Assembly: GCA_963853835.1 (NCBI GenBank)
Contig: OY970824.1
Location: 71,248,372-71,312,371, forward strand
DNA length: 64,000 bases
Direction: 5' to 3'
Source: Calendula officinalis
Taxonomy: Eukaryota > Streptophyta > Magnoliopsida > Asterales > Asteraceae
The notes beneath the pieces are model-generated. The model was not told the origin of the DNA and ran no database searches. It was given only the letters and a program-made list of their open reading frames with translations. Position numbers and translations under genes: made by a program. Positions 45,347 through 56,753 of the stretch are shown here, piece after piece. Numbering within the stretch: position 1 is the stretch's first letter; the number at the start of each line of letters is the position of its first letter.

Positions 45347-46090
45347 GTGAGTCATAACAACTTTTTCTTAGACCAATTTCCACCCATTTACATGTAGTGT
45401 AAGTTATCATAAATTCATAACTACAATAAACAACTTGTGATTACAGTCATGTATTTAAGTGACAAATAAATGGGCATTAGGTACGTTTCGCCCAAAATAT
45501 AAATACTGCGTTTCTTCATTTTGGTGTTTTAATGCATGCTTTTCTAAAACAAGGCTTGGAGGTCGAAGGTGTTATGCAATATTAATGATCAGATTCTTAT
45601 ATTGGTCTAATGTGATGAGTAATGTGTGATACAATAAATGTAGTGTTAATTATATAACGTTTTATATTGGTATAAACTCATCTTGTCCAGTAGTTTTGTT
45701 TTTGTTTAATTACCTTCAACTTTAAATATAATTTAATATAAAATAATTTGCAGAGTTCTATTCCATACTTTATTGCTTTGTCTGTGACAAGTACTTACAC
45801 CCTTGAAGGAACATTATTGTATGCATGCATTTTCTTTTTCTGAACTTTAATTGAGGGCTTTGATTTAGTTGAAAAGTGAATTTTTTAATTTTATTTTACT
45901 GTTTATATAATTTTTTTCAAAAAAGTACTGTTTATAAATTTAAAGATTAATATGATTTTAATAGTCCTGAACTTAACCTTAAATCATAAACGTTTATCAT
46001 ATACTTAGTTGACACCCATGAAGCAAACTTTATGTTGACCATAACCATATACAAACATTATGATGTTCTATTTTAACTACAAAAGAAATA

Positions 46091-46329
46091 CTCCCTCCGT
46101 CTCACAAAAAACTTCTCATTCACTTTGGCACAAGTTTTAAGGTGATGGTTAGTGGTGGGTCATTGGTAATAATTTTGATTAAAATATAAGATTGGTTTGG
46201 AGAGAGTAAGATAGTTAGTGGATAGTTAGTGGTGGTCCTTAGTAATAATAGTATTTTATTGAAATGAGAAGTTTTTTGTGAGACAAAAATTTAGGGTGAA
46301 ATGAGAAGTTTTTTATGAGATGAAGGGAG
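46091..46329. mobile_element. Stowaway MITE
   Basis: 239 bp with inverted ends CTCCCTCCGTCTCACAAAAA and the matching right end (ATGAGATGAAGGGAG), flanked by TA (46089-46090 and 46330-46331). Confidence 0.88.
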
Positions 46330-46611
46330 TATAAGGGATTAGAATCTGCAAAGTTTGACTATTGGCTTGAATCAACTGAGGTGGGAATATCTGAGGTGGT
46401 AGAGGCAAACAGGTCGATTAGGGTTATGTTTTATCTGGTCCAAACGGGTCAAAGAAACAATTATTATGTAAGGAAATTTGTTAAATAGGCTTTTGCAGCA
46501 GGTCCTTCAAAGTGTTTTTTCTAATGCATAAAACATCCTAATCATAGTATTTGAAATTTTAGTTTAGCACAAATTATTTTCAAAGTGTATTTGTTCTTTT
46601 AATTTAACAGG

Positions 46612-48033
46612 TGTAACACCTCAAATTTTAAACACAAAACATTTGCCCAAAATAAAACATTTTTCATAAATAGAAGAACTATCCCAAAAATATGGATTTA
46701 CAAAAACCTTTGGTATGAATCAGAGTATAAAGTTTCGGTGTTACAAAATATATCAAAACCAAAGCTAAGCATAAATCCAATCTAAAGTTCTTCTACTCTA
46801 GGTCCCGCAACTCTATCCGTGCGAACCTAAGCCTTCGATCCCGAACCTGAGTACATAGCAAAACAAAACAAGGAGTACGTGAGACAAAAACGTCTCGTGA
46901 GCTACATGGGTTTAGACCCGATAATAAAATGAATGTCACATTTCATATAACCAATCAATATACATATATATATCCAACTATCCAGTCTAGTCACCTTAGT
47001 GTGACCCTATCAATCTTGCTTACTTAGCAATCACAACTAACGTGGATGAGTCGATGGGAATTCACCCCAACTGCCCCTCACTCCACACCTCATGACCGGG
47101 AGTATCCCGTGACATCGCATAACTAACGTGGATGAGTCGATGGGAATTCACATGGGAATTCACCCAACTGCCCCTCACTCCACACCTCATGACCGGGAGT
47201 TGCCCGTGTCATCTCATGACTAACGTGGAAGAGTCGATGGGAATACGCCCAACTGCCCCTCAATCCACAACTCATGATCGGGAGTAGCCCGTATCATCAC
47301 ATCATCTCAATCTCATCATAACCCTATGGTTATGCAAATCTAGCTCTTTGCTAGCACTTTCATCATCCTCAAGTTAGTTCAATACTATCATAGGTATAAC
47401 TAACTATCAACTACTAGTCTATACAATTAAGCAAATAGACCATAACACAAGTAATGAAAATATTTAACAGGGCTCTGTACTCAGTAAATTCCACACGTAC
47501 TCACCTTAGCAACAAAGATGCTCCAACTGTGTTCTTGACACCAAAGCTCTTGCTTCACAATTTCACCGACTTTCCAAGATGTCACCGAAAGCCTAAACAA
47601 TGATCATACAATGATCAACATCACAATCTACTATCAATGTGTTCATCTACCTCTAGATAACACCCATCAATCCATTTCCCCCAAATATGATGATTACCAA
47701 ACCCTAGGTTTAACCAACCCTTAAGATTCTTACAAATCTTAACCATACACTTGATTTCCTTATTAATATACCATCTATTAAGTGTATACACCATTTATAT
47801 CACCATAATCTATAACCCCAAGAACTAGGGTTTCAACCCCAAGCTTCTAAACCCATAGATCTAAAGCTACAACTACAAAGGATTGAAGATATACCTTAAA
47901 TCTTCAACTAGGATTGAAGAATCACAAGATTTGATGAAGAAATCGACTCCAAATGATGCTTGACACCCAAAATCGTTCACAAGTTCGAAGAGAGAAAAAC
48001 TAGGGTTTCACTTGGCAAATTCGGGTCGTTACA
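46612..48033 (-). repeat. Gypsy-2 3' LTR (left), with a 348-bp deletion
   Basis: 1,422 bp against 1,770 bp in the other LTR. The missing part corresponds to about 54311-54658 and starts and ends in a short CAA repeat, as in a microhomology deletion. It removes the whole palindrome cluster. Three copies of an imperfect tandem repeat of about 90 bp (ACTAACGTGGATGAGTCG...) lie at about 47035-47295. Confidence 0.9.
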
Positions 48034-48050
48034 ACTATCTACCCCTTAAG
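48034..48050 (-). other. Gypsy-2 polypurine tract
   Basis: Minus-strand CTTAAGGGGTAGATAGT next to the 3' LTR. Confidence 0.8.
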
Positions 48051-51000
48051 AAGATTCCGTCCTCGGAATCTCATCATAGTTCACGAAATCCGGGTATCTT
48101 TTCCGAATCTCGTCCTTGACTTCCCAAGTCAAATTCGGCCCAAGTGAATGCTTCCACTTGACCAACACCAACTCGATCTCTTTATTCCGAAGCTTCTTTG
48201 TCTTCGTTTCTAATATAGCTTCGGGCTCCTCAATCAACCGGTTCGGGCCGTCAACCCGCAACTCTTGCAATGGAATAATATTTTCAACTTCCCCGATAAA
48301 CTTCTTCAAATAACTCACGTGAAAGGTGTCATGCACACCTTGAAGTTCGGGTGGAAGTTCCAACTTAAAAGCTTGAAGCCCGACCCGTTTCAATATTTTA
48401 AACGGTCCAACATACCTTGGACTTAACTTTCCCTTTTTACCAAACCGCATCACACCTTTCCAAGGTGACACTTTCAACATCACCATATCACCGACATCCA
48501 AGTCGTATGGTCTTTTCTTTAAGCCCGAATAACTTCGTTGTCTATCTTGGGCGACTTTCATGTTGTTTTGAATAATACCAATCTTTTCATTTGTCACTCT
48601 CACGATCTCGGGACCCGTGAGTTTCGTCTCTCCCGCTTCCAACCAACAAGATGGAGTTCTACATTTCCTTCCATACAATGCCTCATAAGGCGGCATCTTG
48701 ATAGTCGAGTGATAGCTATTATTATATGAGAACTCGACTAACGGTAAATGTTCATCCCATTTACCACCGAAGTCTAACACACACGACCTCAACATGTCTT
48801 CAACCGTTTGAATTGTTCTTTCACTTTGACCGTCGGTTTGCGGGTGATAAGTCGTGCTCAACCGCAACTTTGTACCCAACTCTTCTTGTAATGACCGCCA
48901 AAATCTCGAGGTAAACCTCGCGTCTCTATCGGACACAATCGATAACGGAACCCCGTGGAGTCGAACCACTTCATCAACATACAACTTAGCCAACTTCTCA
49001 AGTGGCAATGTTTCCCGAATTGCTAAAAATAACGCACTTTTGGTCAACCGGTCAACTATGACCCAAATGGCATCGTGACCTCTACTCGTCTTCGGTAAAC
49101 CTACTATGAAATCCATAGTTATATCTTCCCACTTCCCGGCCGGTACCATTAATGATTGAGCTACCCCATACGGTACTTGATGCTCGGCTTTCACTTGTGC
49201 ACACGTGGCACACTTAGAGATATACTTGGCCACTCTCGCCTTCATTCCGGGCCACCAATAAACCCGTTTCATATCTTGATACGTCTTTGTACTTCCCGGG
49301 TGAATCGAATACTTCGATTTGTGCACATCATACAACAACTCTTTTCGGATACCACCGAACTTAGGAACCCAAATACGGCCGCCTACGGTCTTCAACCCTT
49401 GTGCATTTTCGAGAAAATGTTGGTTCTTACCTAACCGTTCTTGTCTTAACTCGTCTTTTCCCATAACTTCTCGTTGGGCATTCTTGATTCTTTCGATAAT
49501 ACTCGAGACAACTTCTATACGTGATAACATTCCTCGGTTCGGATTTTCATAAACCTTCCGGCTCAAGGCATCGGCCACCACGTTCGCCTTCCCCGCATGA
49601 TACACAATCTCACAATCATAATCGGCAATCAACTCGATCCACCTTCTTTGTCGCATATTAAGGTCTTTTTGTGTAAACACATATTGCAAACTCTTATGAT
49701 CCGTGTACAATGTACACCGAGTGCCATACAAATAATGCCTCCACAACTTCAAGGCAAAAATAATCGCCGCCAATTCCAAGTCGTGTGTCGTGTACCTTAA
49801 TTCCGCATTCCTCAATTGTCGCGAGGCATACGCGATCACCTTTCCTCTTTGCATCAACACACAACCGAGCCCTTGATTCGAAGCATCACTATAAACCACA
49901 AAATCTTCCATACCATCCGGTAACGTAAGGATCGGCGCGTTACATAACTTTTCTTTTAACAACTTAAACGCCTCTTCTTGCTTCTTTTCCCACACAAACT
50001 TCTCACTTTTTCTCGTTAACTTCGTGAGTGGAATCGCGATTCTCGAGAAATCTTGTATAAATCTTCGGTAATAACCGGCTAATCCAAGAAAACTTCTAAC
50101 CTCGGTAGGAGTCCTCGGAGGCTCCCAATTTGACACCGCTTCAATCTTGGACGGATCAACCTTAATACCATCACACGTCACCACGTGACCTAAGAATTGC
50201 ACTTCCTGCAACCAAAACTCACACTTTGAAAATTTAGCATACAACTTCTCCCGTTTTAACACATCTAACACAAGTCTCAAATGACCTTCGTGTTCTTCTT
50301 CGGTTTTTGAATAAATCAAAATGTCGTCAATAAACACGATCAAAAACTTATCAAGAAACGGTTTACAAACCCGATTCATCAAATCCATAAAAATAGCCGG
50401 TGCGTTGGTAAGACCAAACGGCATTACTAGAAATTCATAATGACCATAACGTGTACGAAAAGCCGTCTTCTCGGTATCGCCTTCTTTCACCCGAACTTGG
50501 TGATAACCCGACCTCAAATCGATCTTTGAGAAATAACTAGCACCTTGCAATTGGTCGAATAAGTCGTCAATTCTCGGCAACGGGTAACGGTTCTTAATAG
50601 TTACCTTATTCAACTCTCGGTAGTCAATACACATTCTCATCGAACCGTCTTTCTTTTTAACAAATAACACCGGTGCACCCCACGGTGACGAACTCGGACG
50701 AATAAAACCTTTATCTAACAATTCTTGCAATTGGGTCATCAATTCCCGCATCTCGGTGGGAGCTAAACGATAGGGAGCACGGGCAATCGGCGTCGCCCCC
50801 GGAACTAAATCAATTTTAAATTCAACTTGTCTCTCCGGTGGCAAACCGGGCAAATCATCGGGAAATACCTCGGGGAAATCCCGAATAATTTTGACATCAT
50901 CCATTGACTTCTTTTCTTTCCGACCATCTAATACATATGCAATAAACGATGCACAACCTTTTGATATACTTTTCCTCGCCTTAATAGCGGTAATCACATT

Positions 51001-51480
51001 AGGCATGTGATGTCGTTTCTCCCCGTATACATACACTTTCTCGTTCTCGGGTGTCCTAATCGACACAATTTTCTTCCCACACAAAATCTTGGCTTGGTGC
51101 ATACCCAACCAATCCATACCAATAACTACATCAAACGCCCTAATTCCCATGGGCAACAAATCCACCTTAAACTTTCTACCGTCTATCTCTAGTTCACAAT
51201 TTCTATAAATACATTCAACCATAGACGTTTTCCCGTCGGCTACTTCTATTTCATAAACCTCATCTAACATTTCGGACGGCACATTCAATTTACAACCGAA
51301 CTCATAAGACACAAACGAATAATTAGAACCCGAATCAAACAAAATATGAGTTGGCAAGGAGTTAATGAATAGAGTACCTGACACCACATCGTGTGCCTCC
51401 TTCGCCTCCTCTCGGGTGAGTTGAAAGGATCGTCCCTTCACCTTGGCCGGTTCCACCTTCTTTTGAGCCGTGGACACCAT
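48046..51480 (-). CDS. Gypsy-2 pol: protease, RT, RNase H, integrase, chromodomain-like tail
   Basis: 1,144 codons, uninterrupted. The protease has LFDSGSNYSF (about residue 47). The RT has MCIDYRELNK and FIDDILIYS (about 383). The RNase H has YSDASNQG (about 528) and TTHDLELAA. The integrase zinc-binding part has HPGSTKTYQDM (about 727) and CATCAQVKAEH. The core has MDFIVGLP, VSDRDARF and GQSERTIQ, and the C-terminal region ends with VLVKWKHSLGPNLTWE and RYPDF, a chromodomain-like segment. It is in the same frame as gag, separated only by a TAG; its ATG follows that stop directly. It could be made by stop-codon readthrough, by reinitiation, or not at all in this copy. Confidence 0.92.
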   Translation of the reverse strand: MVSTAQKKVEPAKVKGRSFQLTREEAKEAHDVVSGTLFINSLPTHILFDSGSNYSFVSYEFGCKLNVPSEMLDEVYEIEVADGKTSMVECIYRNCELEIDGRKFKVDLLPMGIRAFDVVIGMDWLGMHQAKILCGKKIVSIRTPENEKVYVYGEKRHHMPNVITAIKARKSISKGCASFIAYVLDGRKEKKSMDDVKIIRDFPEVFPDDLPGLPPERQVEFKIDLVPGATPIARAPYRLAPTEMRELMTQLQELLDKGFIRPSSSPWGAPVLFVKKKDGSMRMCIDYRELNKVTIKNRYPLPRIDDLFDQLQGASYFSKIDLRSGYHQVRVKEGDTEKTAFRTRYGHYEFLVMPFGLTNAPAIFMDLMNRVCKPFLDKFLIVFIDDILIYSKTEEEHEGHLRLVLDVLKREKLYAKFSKCEFWLQEVQFLGHVVTCDGIKVDPSKIEAVSNWEPPRTPTEVRSFLGLAGYYRRFIQDFSRIAIPLTKLTRKSEKFVWEKKQEEAFKLLKEKLCNAPILTLPDGMEDFVVYSDASNQGLGCVLMQRGKVIAYASRQLRNAELRYTTHDLELAAIIFALKLWRHYLYGTRCTLYTDHKSLQYVFTQKDLNMRQRRWIELIADYDCEIVYHAGKANVVADALSRKVYENPNRGMLSRIEVVSSIIERIKNAQREVMGKDELRQERLGKNQHFLENAQGLKTVGGRIWVPKFGGIRKELLYDVHKSKYSIHPGSTKTYQDMKRVYWWPGMKARVAKYISKCATCAQVKAEHQVPYGVAQSLMVPAGKWEDITMDFIVGLPKTSRGHDAIWVIVDRLTKSALFLAIRETLPLEKLAKLYVDEVVRLHGVPLSIVSDRDARFTSRFWRSLQEELGTKLRLSTTYHPQTDGQSERTIQTVEDMLRSCVLDFGGKWDEHLPLVEFSYNNSYHSTIKMPPYEALYGRKCRTPSCWLEAGETKLTGPEIVRVTNEKIGIIQNNMKVAQDRQRSYSGLKKRPYDLDVGDMVMLKVSPWKGVMRFGKKGKLSPRYVGPFKILKRVGLQAFKLELPPELQGVHDTFHVSYLKKFIGEVENIIPLQELRVDGPNRLIEEPEAILETKTKKLRNKEIELVLVKWKHSLGPNLTWEVKDEIRKRYPDFVNYDEIPRTESS

Positions 51481-52656
51481 CTACTCGATTCCCTTCTTTG
51501 GGCACACATTGCTATAGTGCCCCTTCTCGTGACACGAGAAGCATTCAACATCGGCCAACGACTTGGCCCTACAATCTCGGGCTATGTGCCCCGCCCTTCC
51601 ACAATTAAAACAAGATTTCGACTCTCCTCGGCACCCGCCGGTATGAGTCTTCCCGCACTTCTTGCACGAGCCAACACTACCTTGCTTAGAGAAGCTCGAG
51701 GTGAACTTCCCTTTCTTGAACGAACTAGAGCCGCTCTCGGCTTTCCTTTTCTCGCCCACATGGGCCCTCTCGGCAACACGTGCCACATTCACCTCTTCCA
51801 CACCCCGGGCGGCACTAATGGCCTCATCTAGAGAAGCCGCCCTCTTCACCTCCAATTGGTAGTCCCACGGTAACCCACTAGCATACCGGACCACCCTCAA
51901 CCTCTCATCCGAGTAGGTTTTAGCAACAAACGGGAGCAATCCCGTGAATTCCCTCGAATATTCCTCCACCGACATATCACCCTTTTTGAGGGTCACGAAC
52001 TTTTCGTGCATCTTTTCCAAATCCCTTTCGGGACAAAATTTCTTTTTCAATCTCGCGGTGAACTCGTCCCACGACATCTTCTCAATCACCTCCCTCCCTA
52101 GGGTCTCATATACGATGTCCCACCAAACCATCGCATCTTCTTTTAGCAATTGTGACGCATACGTCACCATATCGGCATCCTTACATTTACTACTACCGAT
52201 CACCCTCTCGGTTTCCCGGATCCATCTCATGGTTACTTTCGGGTCCGAACTACCCGAATACGCATTTGGCTTACAAGCCATGAATGATTTAAACGAACAC
52301 CCTTCTTTCACAACGGGCTTAGCCCTTGCATCACTTTGGCCACCCGTGGAGGACTTCCCTTCCCCGGTGCCACTACCTCCGGTTTTCTCATCCGACTTAG
52401 CCTCGGATTCCCGGTCTCCACCCGACCTTTCACGGTCTCCAATAATTCGGTGCACTTCCTCGGCCACCGTTCCCTTGATTTGGTCGATAATAGTTTGGAG
52501 ATCCGCCATGGTCACCGGAGTTCTATTAGCTCCGACCTCCGATTCATCAACCCGATGCATTGATGGTTGACTTTCTTGCTCATCCACCCTCTCAATAGGA
52601 GGTACTTCCTCCTCCCGGTTCTCCGGGGCTTTCCCACTTCTACGAGTGTTCACCAT
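51481..52656 (-). CDS. Gypsy-2 gag
   Basis: 391 codons from MVNTRRSGK. The N-terminal 120 residues are charged and low in complexity. A retrotransposon gag domain follows (about 125-270, with MRWIRETERV and MVWWDIVYETLG). Then come a basic Ser/Lys segment and zinc knuckles CFNCGRAGHIARDC and CFSCHEKGHYSNVC near the C-terminus, after a looser CKKCGKTHTGGC. The frame ends in TAG (51481-51483) seven residues after the last knuckle Cys. Confidence 0.9.
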   Translation of the reverse strand: MVNTRRSGKAPENREEEVPPIERVDEQESQPSMHRVDESEVGANRTPVTMADLQTIIDQIKGTVAEEVHRIIGDRERSGGDRESEAKSDEKTGGSGTGEGKSSTGGQSDARAKPVVKEGCSFKSFMACKPNAYSGSSDPKVTMRWIRETERVIGSSKCKDADMVTYASQLLKEDAMVWWDIVYETLGREVIEKMSWDEFTARLKKKFCPERDLEKMHEKFVTLKKGDMSVEEYSREFTGLLPFVAKTYSDERLRVVRYASGLPWDYQLEVKRAASLDEAISAARGVEEVNVARVAERAHVGEKRKAESGSSSFKKGKFTSSFSKQGSVGSCKKCGKTHTGGCRGESKSCFNCGRAGHIARDCRAKSLADVECFSCHEKGHYSNVCPKKGIE

Positions 52657-52889
52657 TTCTTTCGATCAAGACTATACGAAAGACATTAAACATTTAGTAC
52701 CTTGTGTACAACCCATTAGTCGCGTACGACTCAATACTCAAAATCATATCAAATTCTTCGGTCCCCTAGGTTCAACCCTAAACTTAATATAAAGTCTCAA
52801 GGTCAACCTATGATCTTAAGGAATCTCATATTCCTAATGCTACAGTCTAAGACTAGGATGGTCATCCAACCTAATTCACTTAAACTATA

Positions 52890-52901
52890 GCTCTGATACC
52901 A
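52890..52901 (-). other. Gypsy-2 primer-binding site (tRNA-iMet)
   Basis: TGGTATCAGAGC on the minus strand, three bases inside the 5' LTR. Confidence 0.93.
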
Positions 52902-52904
52902 AGT

Positions 52905-54674
52905 TGTAACACCTCAAATTTTAAACACAAAACATTTGCCCAAAATAAAACATTTTTCATAAATAGAAGAACTATCCCAAAAATATGGATTTACAAAAAC
53001 CTTTGGTATGAATCAGAGTATAAAGTTTCGGTGTTACAAAATATATCAAAACCAAAGCTAAGCATAAATCCAATCTAAAGTTCTTCTACTCTAGGTCCCG
53101 CAACTCTATCCGTGCGAACCTAAGCCTTCGATCCCGAACCTGAGTACATAGCAAAACAAAACAAGGAGTACGTGAGACAAAAACGTCTCGTGAGCTACAT
53201 GGGTTTAGACCCGATAATAAAATGAATGTCACATTTCATATAACCAATCAATATACATATATATATCCAACTATCCAGTCTAGTCACCTTAGTGTGACCC
53301 TATCAATCTTGCTTACTTAGCAATCACAACTAACGTGGATGAGTCGATGGGAATTCACCCCAACTGCCCCTCACTCCACACCTCATGACCGGGAGTATCC
53401 CGTGACATCGCATAACTAACGTGGATGAGTCGATGGGAATTCACATGTGAATTCACCCAACTGCCCCTCACTCCACACCTCATGACCGGGAGTTGCCCGT
53501 GTCATCTCATGACTAACGTGGAAGAGTCGATGGGAATACGCCCAACTGCCCCTCAATCCACAACTCATGATCGGGAGTAGCCCGTATCATCACATCATCT
53601 CAATCTCATCATAACCCTATGGTTATGCAAATCTAGCTCTTTGCTAGCACTTTCATCATCCTCAAGTTAGTTCAATACTATCATAGGTATAACTAACTAT
53701 CAACTACTAGTCTATACAATTAAGCAAATAGACCATAACACAAGTAATGAAAATATTTAACAGGGCTATGTACTCAGTAAATTCCACACGTACTCTCCTT
53801 AGCAACAAAGATGCTCCAACTGTGTTCTTGACACCAAAGCTCTTGCTTCACAATTTCACCGACTTTCCAAGATGTCACCGAAAGCCTAAATAATGATCAT
53901 ACAATGATCAACATCACAATCTACTATCAATGTGTTCATCTACCTCTAGATAACACCCATCAATCCATTTCCCCCAAATATGATGATTACCAAACCCTAG
54001 GTTTAACCAACCCTTAAGATTCTTACAAATCTTAACCATACACTTGATTTCCTTATTAATATACCATCTATTAAGTGTATACACCATTTATATCACCATA
54101 ATCTATAACCCCAAGAACTAGGGTTTCAACCCCAAGCTTCTAAACCCATAGATCTAAAGCTACAACTACAAAGGATTGAAGATATACCTTAAATCTTCAA
54201 CTAGGATTGAAGAATCACAAGATTTGATGAAGAAATCGACTCCAAATGATGCTTGACACCCAAAATCGTTCACAAGTTCGAAGAGAGAAAAACTAGGGTT
54301 TCACTTGGCAATAAATGAGCCAAATCCCGACTTTAATGCTGCCAGACACAAGTTCACGACGCGACCATAGTTCGCGTCGCGAACTCTCCTTCTACACGCA
54401 TACTTAGCGATCGTTATCTAGTCGCGAACTACTTAGCGACACATGGCCAAACTCCCTGGAGAAAGTTCCCGATCGGGAACTTATAGTTCGCGTCGCGAAC
54501 TCCTGATGGCAGCAAGGCTGCACTTTTTCCAACTTGTCTCGACCCGGTTTCGCCCGTAACTTTCTCGTACGGTGTCCAAACGACACGAAACCAATTCCCA
54601 CGTAATTTATATGATTTATCCATAATTATCATATTTTTATACAATTTATTTATTTACAAATTCGGGTCGTTACA
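52905..54674 (-). repeat. Gypsy-2 5' LTR (right), full length
   Basis: 1,770 bp. It contains the tandem repeat of about 90 bp (about 53328-53590) and, at 54351-54501, a palindrome cluster: AGTTCGCGTCGCGAACT twice (54369-54385 and 54485-54501) and the perfect palindrome AGTTCCCGATCGGGAACT (54464-54481). Confidence 0.92.
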
Positions 54675-55429
54675 ACTGGGTTTAGAGATTAGGGTATGGT
54701 TTAGGATTCGATTTGTTTAATTATAATTTTAGAATTTTAATTACTTAACAATTGTTTCTATTTTAGATATTGTTGTTCTTGCGAGTACCATGAGTCATTA
54801 AGTCGGCCACCATTAGGTTAGAAATTGCAATTGGAAAAAATATATTTCACCTATACATCTAGATCTTTCACTCTTTTAATCAAGAGTGTAATCAAGAAAG
54901 ATAAAAAAATACAATTATGTGGGTAAAAATACAAGGTTTACCTATATGATGGATTTACATCATAACTCCACGAAACAAGAAAATGATAAAAAATAATTAA
55001 TCCAGTAGCAACATGCATACCATTTAATTGAAATGTTATTTTTTATCAATTTGTAGATGAATAAAAAAATATTATTATTAAGTCAAATGTGGTTAAAAAG
55101 ATGAAACATCTAGATTTGAATATAAAATTTCTAGTGAATCCTTTCAAATCACAATATTCCTAGACATGTTAATCAACATGATTTGAATTTTGAGATTAGA
55201 TATTACAGTAAGTATTAAGACTATAATACAATTACAATTAAAATATGTATTTTAGAGAGTCTGTGTTTTCATACAGATAATTATATGTAGCGTTAGAGTA
55301 AAGAGCAAACTGTGTTTGAAAATATTAATAGAAGATAAAAATGGTGGTCTAACAAATAAAACATCATATAAAAGTTACGTTCAGTAAAATTAATGATAAC
55401 CCGTGATTTATCACATGTCATAACCTAGT

Positions 55430-56209
55430 GTTACTGATATATTAATGTATGGTGTACGTGGCGGCAGGCAGGCATCCATGTGGGTTCAGAAGACTGCATA
55501 TGCATATTGATTTGTTTGGGAAAGAAAGAAATGGCATTCAAACCCCAAGACGTGGCTTCTTTCCATTGTTTCTTGACTCTTTCATTCTTTAATTTGGCTC
55601 TCATGCGTATTTATTTATTAACAGTGTTTATTTTGAACGGCGATGTGTATCTCCTATGGATACTTGTTCTAGTTTCACTGGTGATATATGCGTCCTAATA
55701 ACTATAATGGCTATTTTTGTATCTTCCTCAATTATTTGGAAAATATTTACATATAAATGAGAGATCGAAAACGTGAATTTTAAGAAGAGCTTATAAATAT
55801 ATACTTAGTATATATGTTTTTGATCATATCCAACTTATTTTAACTAGAAATCATTAGAATAATGGTCATATACTCCTAATCTTTGTTTACTTTATGATTT
55901 TAGGCTATTTATAAAATATGAAGTGAAAGTAAAGTTTTTTGTGAAGAAATGAGCAAAAACACAAGAACTCGACGCGCCAAGGATCCTGACGTGAAGCACA
56001 ATTTCGGCCATCAACACGACACATTATCACCAACATGTTGCGCTTCACAACTATGAAAGGGAATCTTCACAACAGGTCATTCCATGGACCGCATCAAAGA
56101 GAAACACTCTCGCCAAGAAATATGCCCCATTTGTAGTTTCTTTAGTAGTTAGTTTGTTAATTTGTCTTTGAATAATATTGGAGGCATTTGCTTAATCTCT
56201 AATATGTTG
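55430..56209. other. Intergenic DNA, nothing recognised
   Basis: A 72-codon open frame at 55480-55698 has a hydrophobic C-terminal half but no family features. No gene is called. Confidence 0.4.
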
Positions 56210-56217
56210 ATTGTGCT

Positions 56218-56745
56218 TAGGGGTGGCAATTCAGGCCGGGTTCGGGTTCGGGGGTTGGCGGGTCAGAAACATTCAACCTGAAACCGATCTGTTTATATAA
56301 ATGAGTCAGATATCTCAACCTAACCTGTTTACCTTCAACCCGAACCCGACCCATATAATCCGTTTAGTTAAACGGGTTAGTAGGTCAAATAGGTTAAACG
56401 GGTCAAACAAGTCAAAATATTGTTATTATTCCCCAAATTCATAACAATATACCAAAACATCAACTTAATAAATAGTCATTTTAGTTTTTATCTAACTATT
56501 AGTTATGTTTGAACTATTAAACTATAAATTAAGTATAAATATATTATATATAATTTTAAATATATTTTAATAACTAAACGGGTTGGCGGATCGATCTATT
56601 TAAATTATTATTGACCCGAACCTGACTCGTTTAATAAACGGGTCGGTTGCGTCGACCCGAGACTGACCCAAAACTTTTTTTACCTCATCCCAAACCTGTG
56701 TATTTTCGTGTCGGATTCATGTCGGGTCAGAATTTCCCACCCATA
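56218..56745. mobile_element. hAT-like MITE filled with a CGGGT word
   Basis: Ends TAGGGGTGGCAATTC and GAATTTCCCACCCATA form the inverted repeat. A perfect 8-bp duplication ATTGTGCT flanks it (56210-56217 and 56746-56753). The interior is dense in CGGGTT/AACCCG words around an AT-rich core. Confidence 0.88.
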
Positions 56746-56753
56746 ATTGTGCT

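Larger units (their letters stand above)
46612..54674 (-). mobile_element. Tekay-like Ty3/Gypsy chromovirus, Gypsy-2, very young
   Basis: A minus-strand element with TGTAAC...GTTACA LTRs, a tRNA-iMet primer site, a polypurine tract, and gag and pol frames. Flanks are ACAGG (46607-46611) and ACTGG (54675-54679), a 5-bp duplication with one mismatch. Where both LTRs can be compared I count about four differences over 1.42 kb (about 0.3 percent), so it is the youngest LTR element here. The only coding lesion is a single amber codon between gag and pol. Confidence 0.92.
43681..55428 (+). mobile_element. Candidate Helitron, split by Gypsy-2
   Basis: The left end TCTATAATACTAATAAAAC follows an A. 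The right end is a small hairpin, GTGAT-TT-ATCAC (55403-55414), ten bases before CTAG (55425-55428), followed by T. This fits the plant Helitron rule of TC...hairpin...CTRR inserted between A and T. Without Gypsy-2 it would be about 3.7 kb. It carries captured exon pieces (44939-45346), as Helitrons often do, but no Rep/helicase. The hairpin is short, so the call is moderate. A Stowaway MITE at 46091-46329 lies inside. Confidence 0.5.

Noticed and set aside
31999..52656. Endogenous pararetrovirus
   Set aside because: Both elements have LTRs, integrase and chromodomain-like tails in Ty3/Gypsy order, and no movement or coat protein.
20331..52901. tRNA genes suggested by several TGGTATCAGAGC matches
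   Set aside because: These are retrotransposon primer-binding sites next to LTRs and lack the rest of a tRNA.
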